This document shows, one piece after another, positions 43,178-55,416 of a stretch of DNA of 64,000 nucleotides (positions are counted from its first letter, which is position 1; each line of letters begins with the position of its first letter). Under the pieces are notes generated by a model. The model had not been told where the DNA came from and searched no databases. It worked only from the letters and a program-made list of their open reading frames with translations. Origin of the DNA: Pseudomonas sp. LP_7_YM (GTDB taxonomy: Bacteria > Pseudomonadota > Gammaproteobacteria > Pseudomonadales > Pseudomonadaceae); assembly GCF_004364435.1 (NCBI RefSeq), contig NZ_SOCT01000003.1, positions 372,001-436,000 on the forward strand, in the 5' to 3' direction. Position numbers and translations under genes: made by a program.

Positions 43178-43258
43178 GAGACCTTAGAACAGCTGCTGCA
43201 AGAGCGCGCTGCCACGACGGTCTTTCGGTTGGTGCCAACTCCCAATGGCGCCCTCACT

Positions 43259-43279
43259 GCGGTATTCCTTGAATACCGC
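43259..43279 (+). terminator. Short perfect hairpin after the aldo/keto reductase gene
   Basis: GCGGTATTC-CTT-GAATACCGC is a 9-bp perfect stem with a 3-base loop, 82 bases after the stop. It lacks a T-tract, so the terminator role is tentative. Confidence 0.45.
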
Positions 43280-43385
43280 CTATCTGTTCCCGCAACAAAT
43301 CCAATGCAGTGCTGACCTGCGTCGCATTTCTGTCACGTTTTGCAAAGATCATCTTCACCATCCCATTTCGAAAGGATTGTGAATC

Positions 43386-45002
43386 ATGGCGACCCCGACA
43401 CTGGCTCACGACTCCTCACGGCAACGCCCCGGACTGAGTGCCCAATTCGGTCGCAAACCCGGTCTCAGAACGATGGTTATTTTCTTCATCGTATTGGGGC
43501 TGGGCCTGCTTTATACGATCTTCAGTCTGAAACAGGATATGGACGAGCTGGGTACGGCTGTGGTGACCTGGACCCCGTTCCTGTTGCTCGGCGTCGCGTT
43601 ATTGATCGCCCTGGGTTTTGAATTCGTTAACGGTTTCCATGACACCGCCAACGCCGTAGCCACCGTGATCTATACCCATTCCCTGCCACCGAATATCGCA
43701 GTGGTCTGGTCTGGGGCCTTCAATTTTCTGGGCGTGCTGTTTTCCAGCGGAGCGGTGGCCTTCGGCATCATTGCGCTGTTGCCGGTCGAACTGATCCTGC
43801 AAGTCGGCTCGGCCGCCGGTTACGCGATGATCTTCGCCCTGCTGATCGCCGCGATCCTGTGGAACCTGGGCACCTGGTGGCTGGGGCTGCCTGCTTCGTC
43901 GTCGCACACCCTGATCGGCTCGATCATCGGTGTGGGGGTTGCCAATGCCTTGATGCATGGCCGCGCTGGCACCAGCGGAGTGGACTGGACACAGGCCACC
44001 AAGGTCGGTTATTCGCTGCTGCTGTCACCCTTGGTGGGCTTCACCTGCGCCGCGCTGTTACTCCTGGCCCTGCGCATGTTCGTGAAGAATCGTGTGCTGT
44101 ACAAGGCACCTGAAGGCAATACCCCGCCACCTATCTGGATTCGTGGCCTGTTGATCGTGACCTGCACCGGCGTGTCCTTCGCGCACGGCTCCAACGATGG
44201 TCAGAAAGGCATGGGGCTGATCATGCTGATTCTGGTGGGCACCCTGCCCATGGCCTATGCCCTGAACCGCGCGATGCCAGCGGATCAATCGCTGCAGTTC
44301 GCGGCAGTTGCACAGGTCACCCAACAGGCATTGACCGAGGCTGCGCCCTTGCCCGCCCCTGCGGACTCGCGCTTGACGCTGTCCAATTACATCCGCGATA
44401 AACAGCCGACTGCTGAACTGATACCGGCCCTGGCGGTGATGGCCGGCAAGATCGGCGATCAGGTGGCCAGCTATGGCTCGCTGGCCAAAGTGCCTGCCGA
44501 AGCCACCGCCAACGTGCGCAACGACATGTACCTGACGTCCGAGGTCATTCGCCTGATGGATAAGCATAAGGTCGGGCACTTTGATGCCGATACCCAAGGC
44601 AAGCTGCAACTGTTCAACCAGCAGATCGACACCGCTACGCGCTTCATTCCACTGTGGGTGAAGATTGCCGTCGCCATTGCCCTAGGCCTGGGCACCCTGG
44701 TCGGCTGGAAACGCATTGTGGTGACCGTTGGCGAGAAGATCGGCAAAACTCACCTGACCTACGCCCAGGGCGCTTCGGCCGAGGTGGTGGCGATGCTGAC
44801 CATTGGCGCGGCGGACATGTACGGCCTGCCGGTATCGACCACCCATGTGCTGTCGTCAGGCGTGGCGGGCAGCATGACTGCCAACGGCTCCGGCCTGCAG
44901 ATGCGCACCTTGCGCAATCTGGCCCTGGCGTGGGGGCTGACCTTGCCAGCGGCGATCCTGCTATCGGGCGGCCTGTATTGGTTATTCTCCCGGATTTTCT
45001 GA
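43386..45002 (+). CDS. PiT-family inorganic phosphate transporter
   Basis: A 538-residue inner-membrane transporter. The duplicated PiT signatures are present: GFEFVNGFHDTANAVATVIY near residue 75 and FAHGSNDGQKGMGLIMLIL near 260, with a third related stretch AMLTIGAADMYGLPVSTTHV near the end. Around ten hydrophobic segments flank a large soluble loop (about 305-420). It should import phosphate, usually as a metal-phosphate complex, with protons. Monocistronic, followed by a good terminator. Confidence 0.94.
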   Translation: MATPTLAHDSSRQRPGLSAQFGRKPGLRTMVIFFIVLGLGLLYTIFSLKQDMDELGTAVVTWTPFLLLGVALLIALGFEFVNGFHDTANAVATVIYTHSLPPNIAVVWSGAFNFLGVLFSSGAVAFGIIALLPVELILQVGSAAGYAMIFALLIAAILWNLGTWWLGLPASSSHTLIGSIIGVGVANALMHGRAGTSGVDWTQATKVGYSLLLSPLVGFTCAALLLLALRMFVKNRVLYKAPEGNTPPPIWIRGLLIVTCTGVSFAHGSNDGQKGMGLIMLILVGTLPMAYALNRAMPADQSLQFAAVAQVTQQALTEAAPLPAPADSRLTLSNYIRDKQPTAELIPALAVMAGKIGDQVASYGSLAKVPAEATANVRNDMYLTSEVIRLMDKHKVGHFDADTQGKLQLFNQQIDTATRFIPLWVKIAVAIALGLGTLVGWKRIVVTVGEKIGKTHLTYAQGASAEVVAMLTIGAADMYGLPVSTTHVLSSGVAGSMTANGSGLQMRTLRNLALAWGLTLPAAILLSGGLYWLFSRIF

Positions 45003-45030
45003 GCAGCACTGCTTCCCCTTCTCTCCTTCC

Positions 45031-45055
45031 CAGGCGCTTCGGTGCCTGTCTTTTT
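45031..45055 (+). terminator. Rho-independent terminator after the PiT gene
   Basis: CAGGCGC-TTCG-GTGCCTG forms a 7-bp stem (one G-T pair) with a UUCG tetraloop, followed by TCTTTTT, 28 bases after the stop. Confidence 0.9.
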
Positions 45056-45332
45056 ACTTCGGCTCCCGTAAACCGCCCCGTTTAGACTCCGACAGACATT
45101 GTCATGCATTCACTGACTGACAGGCTGTGATTGCGGGCCAACGCGCTCATACACGCAGTCAGTGGGGCGCAACAATACCGCTGGTGCAGGACATACGTTT
45201 TCAAAGGTAAATACAGCCATATCTCCAATCGATCTAAAAATATGGGATTCAGTTCTTTTACGGCATAACCCACAACCTCTATAAATGGCGCACCTATTTC
45301 AAAAGCCACCGATGCTGCTCGAAGGATTTCTC

Positions 45333-46469
45333 ATGGATGTTTTCTGGTTTCTACCGACCCACGGCGACGGCCACTTTCTGGGCACTGCCAAAGGTGCGCG
45401 TCCGGTCACGCTCAACTACCTCAAGCAGGTAGCGCAGGCTGCCGATGATCTGGGTTACCACGGCGTGTTGATTCCGACCGGTCGCTCCTGCGAAGACTCC
45501 TGGGTAATCGCTTCGGCACTGGTGCCGTTGACCGAGCGACTGCGTTATTTGGTAGCGATTCGTCCGGGCATCATCTCGCCGACCGTTTCCGCGCGCATGG
45601 CCGCTACGCTGGATCGCCTGTCCGGCGGGCGTCTGCTCATCAACGTCGTCACTGGCGGCGACCCTGATGAAAACCGTGGCGATGGCAGTTTCCTGGATCA
45701 CAGCGAGCGCTACGAGGTCACCGATGAGTTCCTCAAGATCTGGCGCCGCGTGTTGCAAGGCGAAGCTGTGGACTTCGAAGGCAAACACCTGAAGGTGCAG
45801 AACGCCAAAGCGCTGTACCCGCCTATCCAGAAGCCCTACCCGCCGCTGTATTTCGGCGGTTCATCGGAGGCTGCTCACGAACTGGCGGCCGAACAGGTCG
45901 ATGTGTACCTGACCTGGGGCGAACCACCCGCTGCTGTTGCCCAGAAGCTGGCTGATATCCGCGAACGCGCCGCGCGCAATGGTCGCACCGTCAAGTTCGG
46001 GATCCGCTTGCATGTGATCGTGCGTGAAACCAGCGAGCAGGCCTGGAAAGCCGCTGACAAGCTGATCGAGCACATCAGCGACGACACCATCGCCGCCGCG
46101 CAGAAATCCTTCTCGCGCTTTGACTCCGAAGGCCAGCGGCGTATGGCTGCGCTGCACGACGGTCGTCGTGACAATCTGGAAATCGCCCCGAACCTGTGGG
46201 CTGGTGTCGGGCTGGTGCGGGGCGGGGCGGGTACTGCGCTGGTCGGCAACCCGGAAGAAGTCGCTGCACGGATCAAGGAATATGCGGATCTGGGCATCGA
46301 AAGCTTCATCTTCTCCGGCTACCCGCATCTGGAGGAGGCCTACCGTTTTGCCGAACTGGTGTTCCCGCTGCTGCCTGAGCCCTATCGCAGCCTGGCCGGG
46401 CGCGGCATCACCAATCTGACCGGCCCGTTTGGCGAGATGATCGCCAATGATTTGCCGCCGCAGAAGTAA
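45333..46469 (+). CDS. msuD: FMNH2-dependent alkanesulfonate monooxygenase (SsuD/MsuD type)
   Basis: A 378-residue TIM-barrel flavin monooxygenase that releases sulfite from alkanesulfonates using FMNH2 supplied by a separate reductase. [47 protein letters not shown] and [20 protein letters not shown] cover the family. The sequence diverges from the classic SsuD pattern in several places, and it lies next to a SfnR-type activator, so I prefer MsuD (methanesulfonate). The frame is open to 45285; the ATG at 45333, preceded by GAAGGA, starts the conserved protein. No flavin reductase (msuE) or transporter is adjacent, so it must use a partner encoded elsewhere. Confidence 0.85.
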   Translation: MDVFWFLPTHGDGHFLGTAKGARPVTLNYLKQVAQAADDLGYHGVLIPTGRSCEDSWVIASALVPLTERLRYLVAIRPGIISPTVSARMAATLDRLSGGRLLINVVTGGDPDENRGDGSFLDHSERYEVTDEFLKIWRRVLQGEAVDFEGKHLKVQNAKALYPPIQKPYPPLYFGGSSEAAHELAAEQVDVYLTWGEPPAAVAQKLADIRERAARNGRTVKFGIRLHVIVRETSEQAWKAADKLIEHISDDTIAAAQKSFSRFDSEGQRRMAALHDGRRDNLEIAPNLWAGVGLVRGGAGTALVGNPEEVAARIKEYADLGIESFIFSGYPHLEEAYRFAELVFPLLPEPYRSLAGRGITNLTGPFGEMIANDLPPQK

Positions 46470-46523
46470 TCACGATGACCCCACGGCCTGTGGGAGAGGT
46501 GTCGATCACTCCCACGCTCTGCT

Positions 46524-46631
46524 TGATCGTTCCCACGCTTGGCGCGGGAACGCATCCCCGGACGCGTTGCATCCACTGTCTGACGCAGAGCGTCATCGGC
46601 GGCATCCCCACGCCAAGCCTGGGAACGATCA
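46524..46631. repeat. MITE-like repeat with about 21-bp terminal inverted repeats
   Basis: The element opens TGATCGTTCCCACGCTTGGC and closes with the reverse complement carrying one mismatch (CGCCAAGCCTGGGAACGATCA region). It is about 108 bp long, with CGCAGAGCGT in the middle, and contains no ORF. A further partial copy of the end (CACTCCCACGCTCTGCTTGATC) adjoins on the left. It is inserted between msuD and sfnR. Such GTTCCCACGC repeats are common in fluorescent pseudomonads by memory. Confidence 0.75.
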
Positions 46632-46647
46632 GTCAAGGAGTTCCTAC

Positions 46648-47790
46648 ATGACCGTCAGCGTCCCGTTTCAACCACAAGTGATCCCCATGCAGCTACTGAC
46701 GTTACCGCCCTCTCCGGCTCTGGCTACTTCGATCCGCGCCACCGCGCAGGTGTTCGAAGACCCCAAGTCCCAGGCACTGCTGGCCCACGTGCAACAGGTC
46801 GCGCCCAGCGATGCCAGCGTGCTGATCATCGGCGAGACCGGCACCGGCAAGGAGCTGGTTGCGCGCCATATCCACAATTTGAGCGGTCGTCGTCATCAAC
46901 CCTTCGTCGCAGTGAATTGCGGTGCGTTCTCCGAATCCCTGGTGGAAGCCGAACTGTTCGGCCATGAGAAAGGCGCCTTCACCGGAGCTTTGACCGCCAA
47001 GGCCGGCTGGTTTGAGGAAGCCAACGGCGGCACGCTGTTCCTTGACGAAATCGGCGATCTGCCGATGGCTATTCAGGTCAAACTGCTGCGCGTGTTGCAG
47101 GAACGTGAAGTGGTGCGCCTGGGCTCGCGCAAGAGTACGCCGATCAATGTGCGGGTGCTGGCAGCCACCAACGTGCAACTGGAACGCGCGATCAACGCCG
47201 GACACTTCCGCGAAGACCTGTTCTATCGCCTGAACGTGGTCAATCTGGAATTGAGCACACTGCGCGAGCGTCCCGGCGACATCATGCCGCTGACCCGGCA
47301 CTTCATCGAGGTCTACAGCCAGCGCCTTGGCTGCGGGCCGATCCAGATCAGCAGCGACGCCGAGCACAAGCTGCGCACGTACAGCTGGCCGGGCAACATC
47401 CGCGAACTGGAAAACGTCATTCATCACACCTTGCTGATCTGCCGCAACGGCGTGATCCAGGCCAACGACCTGCGCCTCTCCAACCTGCGCCTTGAGCGTC
47501 AGGAGGAGTCGTCACCGGTGGTCGACGACTCCACCGATGCCCTGCTCGCCCGCGCCTTTCAGAAACTCTTCGAAGAACAGGCCGGGGCCCTGCATGAAAA
47601 AGTCGAAGATGCCCTGCTGCGAGCAGCCTATCGCTTCAGTCACTACAACCAGGTGCATACCGCGCAGCTGCTGGGTCTGAGCCGCAATGTAATTCGGGCG
47701 CGGCTGATCAAGATCGGCGAGTTGGCCGTGAACAAGCGGCGACCCGGTGAGCAACTGCAGGGCGACCGAATGATGCAGTTGTCGGTCTGA
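46648..47790 (+). CDS. sfnR: SfnR-type sigma54-dependent activator
   Basis: A 380-residue enhancer-binding protein. The AAA+ domain shows Walker [16 protein letters not shown], the sigma54-contacting GAFTGA, Walker [11 protein letters not shown] and [14 protein letters not shown]; the C-terminal helix-turn-helix is [20 protein letters not shown]. It lacks a long N-terminal sensor domain, as in SfnR, which in P. putida activates dimethyl-sulfone use during sulfur limitation. The frame is open far upstream through the repeat element, but AAGGAG before the ATG at 46648 sets the start. Linkage to msuD supports a sulfur role; the gap between them carries a MITE. Confidence 0.88.
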   Translation: MTVSVPFQPQVIPMQLLTLPPSPALATSIRATAQVFEDPKSQALLAHVQQVAPSDASVLIIGETGTGKELVARHIHNLSGRRHQPFVAVNCGAFSESLVEAELFGHEKGAFTGALTAKAGWFEEANGGTLFLDEIGDLPMAIQVKLLRVLQEREVVRLGSRKSTPINVRVLAATNVQLERAINAGHFREDLFYRLNVVNLELSTLRERPGDIMPLTRHFIEVYSQRLGCGPIQISSDAEHKLRTYSWPGNIRELENVIHHTLLICRNGVIQANDLRLSNLRLERQEESSPVVDDSTDALLARAFQKLFEEQAGALHEKVEDALLRAAYRFSHYNQVHTAQLLGLSRNVIRARLIKIGELAVNKRRPGEQLQGDRMMQLSV

Positions 47791-47927
47791 TCGTTCTGCG
47801 TCGTCAGGGCGTGCGCCTGGCGAATGAATTCGCTCCTACGGAAAGCAGGTCGACTACTGCGCCGTGCTCGTTTTTGATGAGGGTATTTCATGAAGGCTGA
47901 GGCACTGCCGATGAGATGTGGTGAGTG

Positions 47928-48030
47928 GACCGGCCCCTTCGCGAGAAAGCTCGCGCCCATGGCGTTCGGGGCCAGCTGCCGCGCCGTGCTGACCCCCTCT
48001 TCCCTGTGGGCGTGAGCGTGCTCACCAAGG
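47928..48030. repeat. Degenerate REP pair between sfnR and the coiled-coil gene
   Basis: CGCGAG-AAAG-CTCGCG (47940-47955) is followed by CCCTGTGGGCGTGAGCGTGCT near 48005, the remains of two REP halves. Plus-strand ORFs through this gap are not supported. It separates two convergent genes. Confidence 0.55.
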
Positions 48031-48111
48031 CTGAAGTTCAGTCGCCGCAAATATCCGGGTTTGCGGCGCGAAAGGCGGGGAAGGACTTGGGACGAGACGG
48101 CGCCTGCTGGT

Positions 48112-48600
48112 TCAGGATTGAAGGTTCTGCGGACTGACCAGCGTGCCGGCCAGCGAACGGTCGGCCTGTGACAGGCTCATTTGCTGCATCGCCTGATTCA
48201 GTTGGTTAGTGGCCTGCATCAGTGAGTGGGTCAGAGCCATGATTTCCATTTGCAACTGTCGCATCTTGCCTTCGCGGACCCGCGGCGACAGTGAGCGGTC
48301 GCTCATGAAGGCCTGCATGTCTTGCATGCGCTTGGCGATACGCTCCTGGATGGAACGGATCAACTTCAACTGATCCTTGATGCGGTCCGGCAAGTGGGTC
48401 GCGTCGATGTCGGCGTTCTTGTCAGTGGTCTTGGCAGCCTTTTGCGCCTCGGGCGATAACAACACCTCGACGCCCTGTCGCAGTTGCTCGGTGGCATCAG
48501 GCACTTCACCGCTTTGCTCAGCGCACTGCTGAGCGTTTGCGAGGGTTTGTTGCAACAACAGCGCGGTATCGGCCGGGTTCCTGAAACTCAAGCTCAACAT
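48112..48600 (-). CDS. Coiled-coil protein of unknown function, 162 residues
   Basis: GGAGG lies ten bases before the ATG at 48600. The product is almost entirely helical, with heptad-like Leu/Ile/Met spacing over about residues 70-150 (KLIRSIQERIAKRMQDMQAF, GKMRQLQMEIMALTHSLMQA, NQLNQAMQQMSLSQADRSL). Low aromatic and Cys content and no signal or membrane segment suggest a soluble, perhaps chaperone-like or secretion-related coiled coil. I do not recognise the family. A 28-bp palindrome lies 119 bases upstream and may be its operator. Confidence 0.65.
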   Translation of the reverse strand: MLSLSFRNPADTALLLQQTLANAQQCAEQSGEVPDATEQLRQGVEVLLSPEAQKAAKTTDKNADIDATHLPDRIKDQLKLIRSIQERIAKRMQDMQAFMSDRSLSPRVREGKMRQLQMEIMALTHSLMQATNQLNQAMQQMSLSQADRSLAGTLVSPQNLQS

Positions 48601-48718
48601 GTAAGAGTGCCTCCATCGCCTTGTTCAGTCCTGTGAAGTACCTGCGGGAAACCAACGGTTTCGCGGGGTCTGTTATTGGCTGTCGGCTCTTTCGTACTGG
48701 CCTTTAGAGGCAGGCGTC

Positions 48719-48746
48719 GAAATTGTGTCGCAGTTGACACAATTTC
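48719..48746. promoter_or_regulatory. 28-bp palindrome, candidate operator upstream of the coiled-coil gene
   Basis: GAAATTGTGTC and GACACAATTTC are perfect 11-bp inverted arms around a 6-base spacer (GCAGTT). It lies 24 bases after the flavoprotein stop and 119 bases before the coiled-coil gene start. The 6-base spacer and TGTC/GACA core resemble sites of dimeric activators. No T-tract follows on either strand, which argues against a simple terminator. Confidence 0.6.
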
Positions 48747-48769
48747 ACTGCATTTACTCTCCGCGGCCT

Positions 48770-50191
48770 TCAACCTTCCTGAAGTGACCTCAACCGCGCC
48801 GCCAAGGCCTTGGCTTGTAACGCCACGTCGGTCACCGCCGTGCTTTCCCACCACAGGCCGCGCAATGGCGGGCCCATCGCAAACAGACGACCGGACACCC
48901 GGCCTCCTGCGTCCAGCACCGCACCGCCCGGGTCTGCCGCGATGCCCAGCGCCAACGGCCCAGGCTGAACCAGCCCGCGCGCCAGCAATTGCCGGGTCAA
49001 GGCTCGATCCACACGGCGCCAGTCGTATTGAATACCTGTGGAGTTGATCAGCGCCGCACCGCTGACCTGCGTCAGTTGCTCTTCTGCGCGATGGCGAACA
49101 CTGATCCGCACCTGTCCCGGGTTGCGATCCAGCACCGCCTGCAACGATGCGGCATGGATGCTCAGACGCCCCGCTTGCAGCAGGCGATCCAGCAATTGCG
49201 CGCTGGGCGGCGGTGAGCGGTGGTGATGACTTTCCCACCAAGGCCGCACGTGGCGTACGAACTGGCGGCGCTGAAGGTCAGTGGCCTGACTCCACAGACG
49301 CGGGATATGCACCCGCACGGTGTCCAGCGGCGCCTGCCAGTCGATGCCCTGGGCGAGCGCCTGGTCGCATTGTTCACGCAACGCGCGCACCAGTTGCCGG
49401 GTGCTGCGAATGCTGTGGTCGGCGGCGAGAAAGTCCGGCCAGGCCGGCGGCTGCCGACGCACATGAGGCAGCAGACCATGACGGGAGAACACATCGATGG
49501 GACCGCGATGCCCGGCTTTTTCCAGCGATACCAGTGCATCGACCATGGTCAGGCCGGAGCCGATGATCAGCACTCGACCCTCAGGGTCGAGGCGACGCAT
49601 GCCTTCGATATCCCACGGGTCAACCGCTGCCGCGTTCAAGTCGTTTGAGCCGTGTTGTGGCGTGCGCGCGGCGGCGAACATGCCGGTGGCCAGCACGGCG
49701 AAACGTCCGCTTAGCCGGGTATTGTCGGCCAGGGTAAGGCGAATGCCCGATGCCTCGGTTTGCAGGTCCATGACCTCGCTGCGCACATGCTCAACGGTCG
49801 AACCATAAGGTGCTCCCAAGGCCTGGGCTTCGGCCAGACGCTGCTGAACGTACAGACCGAAAATCCCCCGCGGCGCAAACAGTTCGGCCACCGGTGCATG
49901 CTGCTCGTCCGACTCCGGCCAGCCGCCTGCGGCAATGAATTCCGCCAGCCAGCGGGTCAGGTCATCGGCGTCATCCGGGTCGACACTCATGCGCGCGGCA
50001 TTGCCATTGAGGGTATGGCCTGGATCGGTGGCGCTGTAGGCTTCGCCGCGACCCAGTTCGCTGCGCGATTCAACGATCACGATCCGCCGTTGCCCCGGCA
50101 GGCGCAGCAAATGCACGGCCAGCAAGGTGCCGCTGAGCCCTCCACCAACGATCAGAATGTCAGCATCAGGTCGATTGTTCTCTGAAGTCAT
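48770..50191 (-). CDS. FAD/NAD(P)-binding protein, function unassigned
   Basis: A 473-residue flavoprotein with the FAD motif ADILIVGGGLSGTLLAVHLL near residue 10 and a second Rossmann motif RVLIIGSGLTMVDALVSLEK near 205. The stretch YSATDPGHTLNGNAARMSVD and the C-terminal RLFAMGPPLRGLWWESTAVT are typical of the FAD-NAD(P)-binding (PF13454-like) family. These proteins have no agreed reaction; some are linked to amino acid or cofactor oxidation. The frame is open to 50341; I use the ATG at 50191, while the ATG at 50209 is possible. Divergence from known N-hydroxylases is clear. It is not linked to a recognisable pathway. Confidence 0.78.
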   Translation of the reverse strand: MTSENNRPDADILIVGGGLSGTLLAVHLLRLPGQRRIVIVESRSELGRGEAYSATDPGHTLNGNAARMSVDPDDADDLTRWLAEFIAAGGWPESDEQHAPVAELFAPRGIFGLYVQQRLAEAQALGAPYGSTVEHVRSEVMDLQTEASGIRLTLADNTRLSGRFAVLATGMFAAARTPQHGSNDLNAAAVDPWDIEGMRRLDPEGRVLIIGSGLTMVDALVSLEKAGHRGPIDVFSRHGLLPHVRRQPPAWPDFLAADHSIRSTRQLVRALREQCDQALAQGIDWQAPLDTVRVHIPRLWSQATDLQRRQFVRHVRPWWESHHHRSPPPSAQLLDRLLQAGRLSIHAASLQAVLDRNPGQVRISVRHRAEEQLTQVSGAALINSTGIQYDWRRVDRALTRQLLARGLVQPGPLALGIAADPGGAVLDAGGRVSGRLFAMGPPLRGLWWESTAVTDVALQAKALAARLRSLQEG

Positions 50192-50521
50192 GTTTGTTCG
50201 CCTTTTCATCGCCGTGACGGCGCGCAGGCCTGAGTATGGCGAGCCTGCAGATGGATTCAAACAGGGGCGCACGCGACCTGTTTCGGTATGAAGGATGCAA
50301 GGCATGGCGCGTGCCGGGATATGGCGAGGTTTGCTGGCCAAATAGCGGGCAAAGTGTTGATCGGGTGTTGCGTCGTCAACACCCGCGACAGCGTATTACT
50401 TCGGTTAAAGCGCATTCATTGGCGACAGAAACGTCACTGCCGGCGAAGTGCAGGTCTGCAATACCGCCTCGGCAATGGACTCACCCGCACGGGGGGCGCA
50501 AACGGCCACGGACGCGTCACC

Positions 50522-51085
50522 TCACGACACCACGTTACGCACGAACCGCAGCCCCTGCGTCCCCTCATTGCGATAGGCATGGGGCCGGTTACTGGCAAAC
50601 ATGAAGAACTCGCCCGTCGCGACCTGGCGGATTTCTTCCGGAAGGGCAACGGTCAGGCAGCCTTCGATCACATAGACTTGCTCGCTCCAGCCATCGGGGT
50701 CCGCTTCAGAAAGGTAGGCCTCTCCCGGCTCCAGGGAGAATTCCCACAGTTCGACGCCCTTGCGTGCCACCGCCTTGGCCAGCAACACCGCCTTGCTGCC
50801 CGGCAAGGTGCCTGCCCAGGCGATCTCATTGATGCGACTGGGATCGGGTTCTTCCGGCGCCTGGATCAGATCGCTGAACGCCACGTCCAGCGCCTCGGCC
50901 ACACGATCAAGGGTGGCGAGGCTGACGTTCTTCTCGCCCGCCTCAATCGCTACCAACATGCGCCGGCTGACGCCGGATTTTTCCGCGAGGGCGGTCTGGC
51001 TCAAATTCGCCGCATGCCGCAAACGCCGTACATTCAGGCTGACGTGTTGCAACACGGACGCGCGTTGCGAATGTTCGTTGTCCAT
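50522..51085 (-). CDS. XRE-family regulator with C-terminal cupin domain
   Basis: A 187-residue regulator. The N-terminal Cro/CI helix-turn-helix (about residues 18-70: LRHAANLSQTALAEKSGVSR, MLVAIEAGEKNVSLATLDRV) is joined to a cupin domain (about 105-185: LWEFSLEPGEAYLSEADPDG, SEQVYVIEGCLTVALP, FFMFASNRPHAYRN). This fusion is common in regulators of amine, amino acid and aldehyde catabolism, where the cupin senses a small molecule. GGGGAGTG precedes the ATG at 51085. It is monocistronic; the neighbouring rlmM and flavoprotein genes are on the same strand but separated. Confidence 0.9.
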   Translation of the reverse strand: MDNEHSQRASVLQHVSLNVRRLRHAANLSQTALAEKSGVSRRMLVAIEAGEKNVSLATLDRVAEALDVAFSDLIQAPEEPDPSRINEIAWAGTLPGSKAVLLAKAVARKGVELWEFSLEPGEAYLSEADPDGWSEQVYVIEGCLTVALPEEIRQVATGEFFMFASNRPHAYRNEGTQGLRFVRNVVS

Positions 51086-51172
51086 TGAATCACTCCCCTT
51101 TGCCACCCTGCGCACCCGACTGACCGGTTTTGGCAGCATGAAGGCTTGACGATGCACCCGGTTCGCAGGTGC

Positions 51173-52240
51173 CTACGCCTTGCGCTTCATATCCAGCCGC
51201 CGCAGATGGCAGGTCACTTCCTCGCGGTCGTGGTACAGCTGCTTGCAACCGATCGACACCTTCACGCCTCGTGTCTTGAAGCCTTCCTCAATGCGCGCTA
51301 GTAGACGACGCACCTCTGCATAACGCTGCTTCATCGGCAGCTTGAGGTTGACCACCGCCTCACGGCACAACCCCTCCCCGAGCCAGGTTTCCAGCAGGGC
51401 AGCGTTGCGTGCAGGCTTTTCGACGATGTCGCAGACCATCCAGTCCACCGGCTGACGTGGCTTGTAGGTAAAGCCGTCGGCCATCAGATGCTGCACCAGC
51501 CCGGTGTCCATCAGGCTTTCGGCCATCGGACCATTGTCGATGGCGGTGACCAGCATCCCGCGCCGGACCAACTGATAGGTCCAGCCACCGGGCGCGGCGC
51601 CCAGATCGACGCCGGTCATGTCGCCGGACAGGCGCTCATCCCACTGCTCACGGGGAATGAAGTGATGCCAGGCTTCTTCCAGCTTCAGCGTCGAGCGGCT
51701 TGGCGCCTCCCGGGGAAACTTGAGCCGGGGAATGCCCATCGGCCACATCGCCGAATTATCGCTATCGGCCAGACCCAGGAACACTTCGCGTCCGCTTTTG
51801 AAGGTCAGCAGCAATCGCGGCAGACTCGGGTTGTCCACCAGCGTGCCCGCCTTTTCCAGCGCCTTGCGCAGCGGACCTTCGAATTTGCGGCAGAAGGTCG
51901 AAAGCTCCTTGCCGTCGTTGGTGTCGACCACTTCCAGCCACAGACTGCCACAGGTGGCAAAACCGGCCATGTGCTCGAGGATGACGCTGATACGGTCGGT
52001 CTCGGGCAACTGCACGAACACCCCGCGGGCCCACTGCCTTGGGAAGATCAGATTGGTAAAGCGCACACCGTTCATCAGCCGTTCGGCACCGTCCGGCTCG
52101 GTGCAGACGAATTCGGCACAGGCCGCACCGGGCTTGGCTCTGGCATAGCCGGACACGGCCAGCAGCGCGGCGTGATCGCTGAGTTCCGAGCAGACCTCGC
52201 CCTCGAAACCGGGGCGGCAATGCATGAAAAGGGTGTTCAC
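51173..52240 (-). CDS. rlmM: 23S rRNA 2'-O-ribose methyltransferase RlmM (C2498)
   Basis: A 355-residue SAM-dependent methyltransferase that modifies C2498 of 23S rRNA. The N-terminal THUMP-like part (MNTLFMHCRPGFEGEVCSEL) is followed by the catalytic domain with MTGVDLGAAPGGWTYQLVRR (SAM site), VDWMVCDIVEKPARNAALLE and VVNLKLPMKQRYAEVRRLLA, containing the K-D-K-E tetrad region. Length and sequence match the family closely. It is divergent from acnA; the gap holds TTGAGG-CTGCA-CCTCAA (52289-52305), a short dyad of unknown use. Confidence 0.96.
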   Translation of the reverse strand: MNTLFMHCRPGFEGEVCSELSDHAALLAVSGYARAKPGAACAEFVCTEPDGAERLMNGVRFTNLIFPRQWARGVFVQLPETDRISVILEHMAGFATCGSLWLEVVDTNDGKELSTFCRKFEGPLRKALEKAGTLVDNPSLPRLLLTFKSGREVFLGLADSDNSAMWPMGIPRLKFPREAPSRSTLKLEEAWHHFIPREQWDERLSGDMTGVDLGAAPGGWTYQLVRRGMLVTAIDNGPMAESLMDTGLVQHLMADGFTYKPRQPVDWMVCDIVEKPARNAALLETWLGEGLCREAVVNLKLPMKQRYAEVRRLLARIEEGFKTRGVKVSIGCKQLYHDREEVTCHLRRLDMKRKA

Positions 52241-52477
52241 TAAAATGGTCTCCTCGCGCGCCGGACGGTCTCACGGCGCGCTCTATACTTGAGGCTGCAC
52301 CTCAATGACTCGAAAGCCGCGCATGATAGCGGAATCAGGAACCACTGGCGCAGGCCAAAGGTCCAGTACTACTCAATGACCGTTTAGAGCCGCCTTTCAG
52401 AGGGCCCGAACACACCGTCTTACCGTTCTGCGTGTTTCACCCGCCCGTACCGTGCGGACTCGTCAAGGAGTTAGTTC

Positions 52478-55219
<2,742 letters not shown>

Positions 55220-55416
55220 TTTGACACCCAACCCTCCGCTGAGGACCACGGCGATTTGAGCGTCTGCGCCGTGGTCCCGATCTTTCAGAAAAAACCTACA
55301 TCCAGCAGGTGAATTACTCACCAGATTTTCAGACACCTTTCATCCCTTCATCACATACACATCCGTTTAATCAACGTTAAAATCGCCGGCCTTCTCCTAC
55401 GCTCAAGGACGTCCTC

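Noticed and set aside
45082..45309. 75-codon minus-strand ORF upstream of msuD
   Set aside because: Overlaps the msuD leader; no ribosome binding site or family features.
45285..45310. Possible sigma54 promoter upstream of msuD (TGGCGC and TTTCA)
   Set aside because: The -12 element lacks the invariant GC dinucleotide; not convincing.
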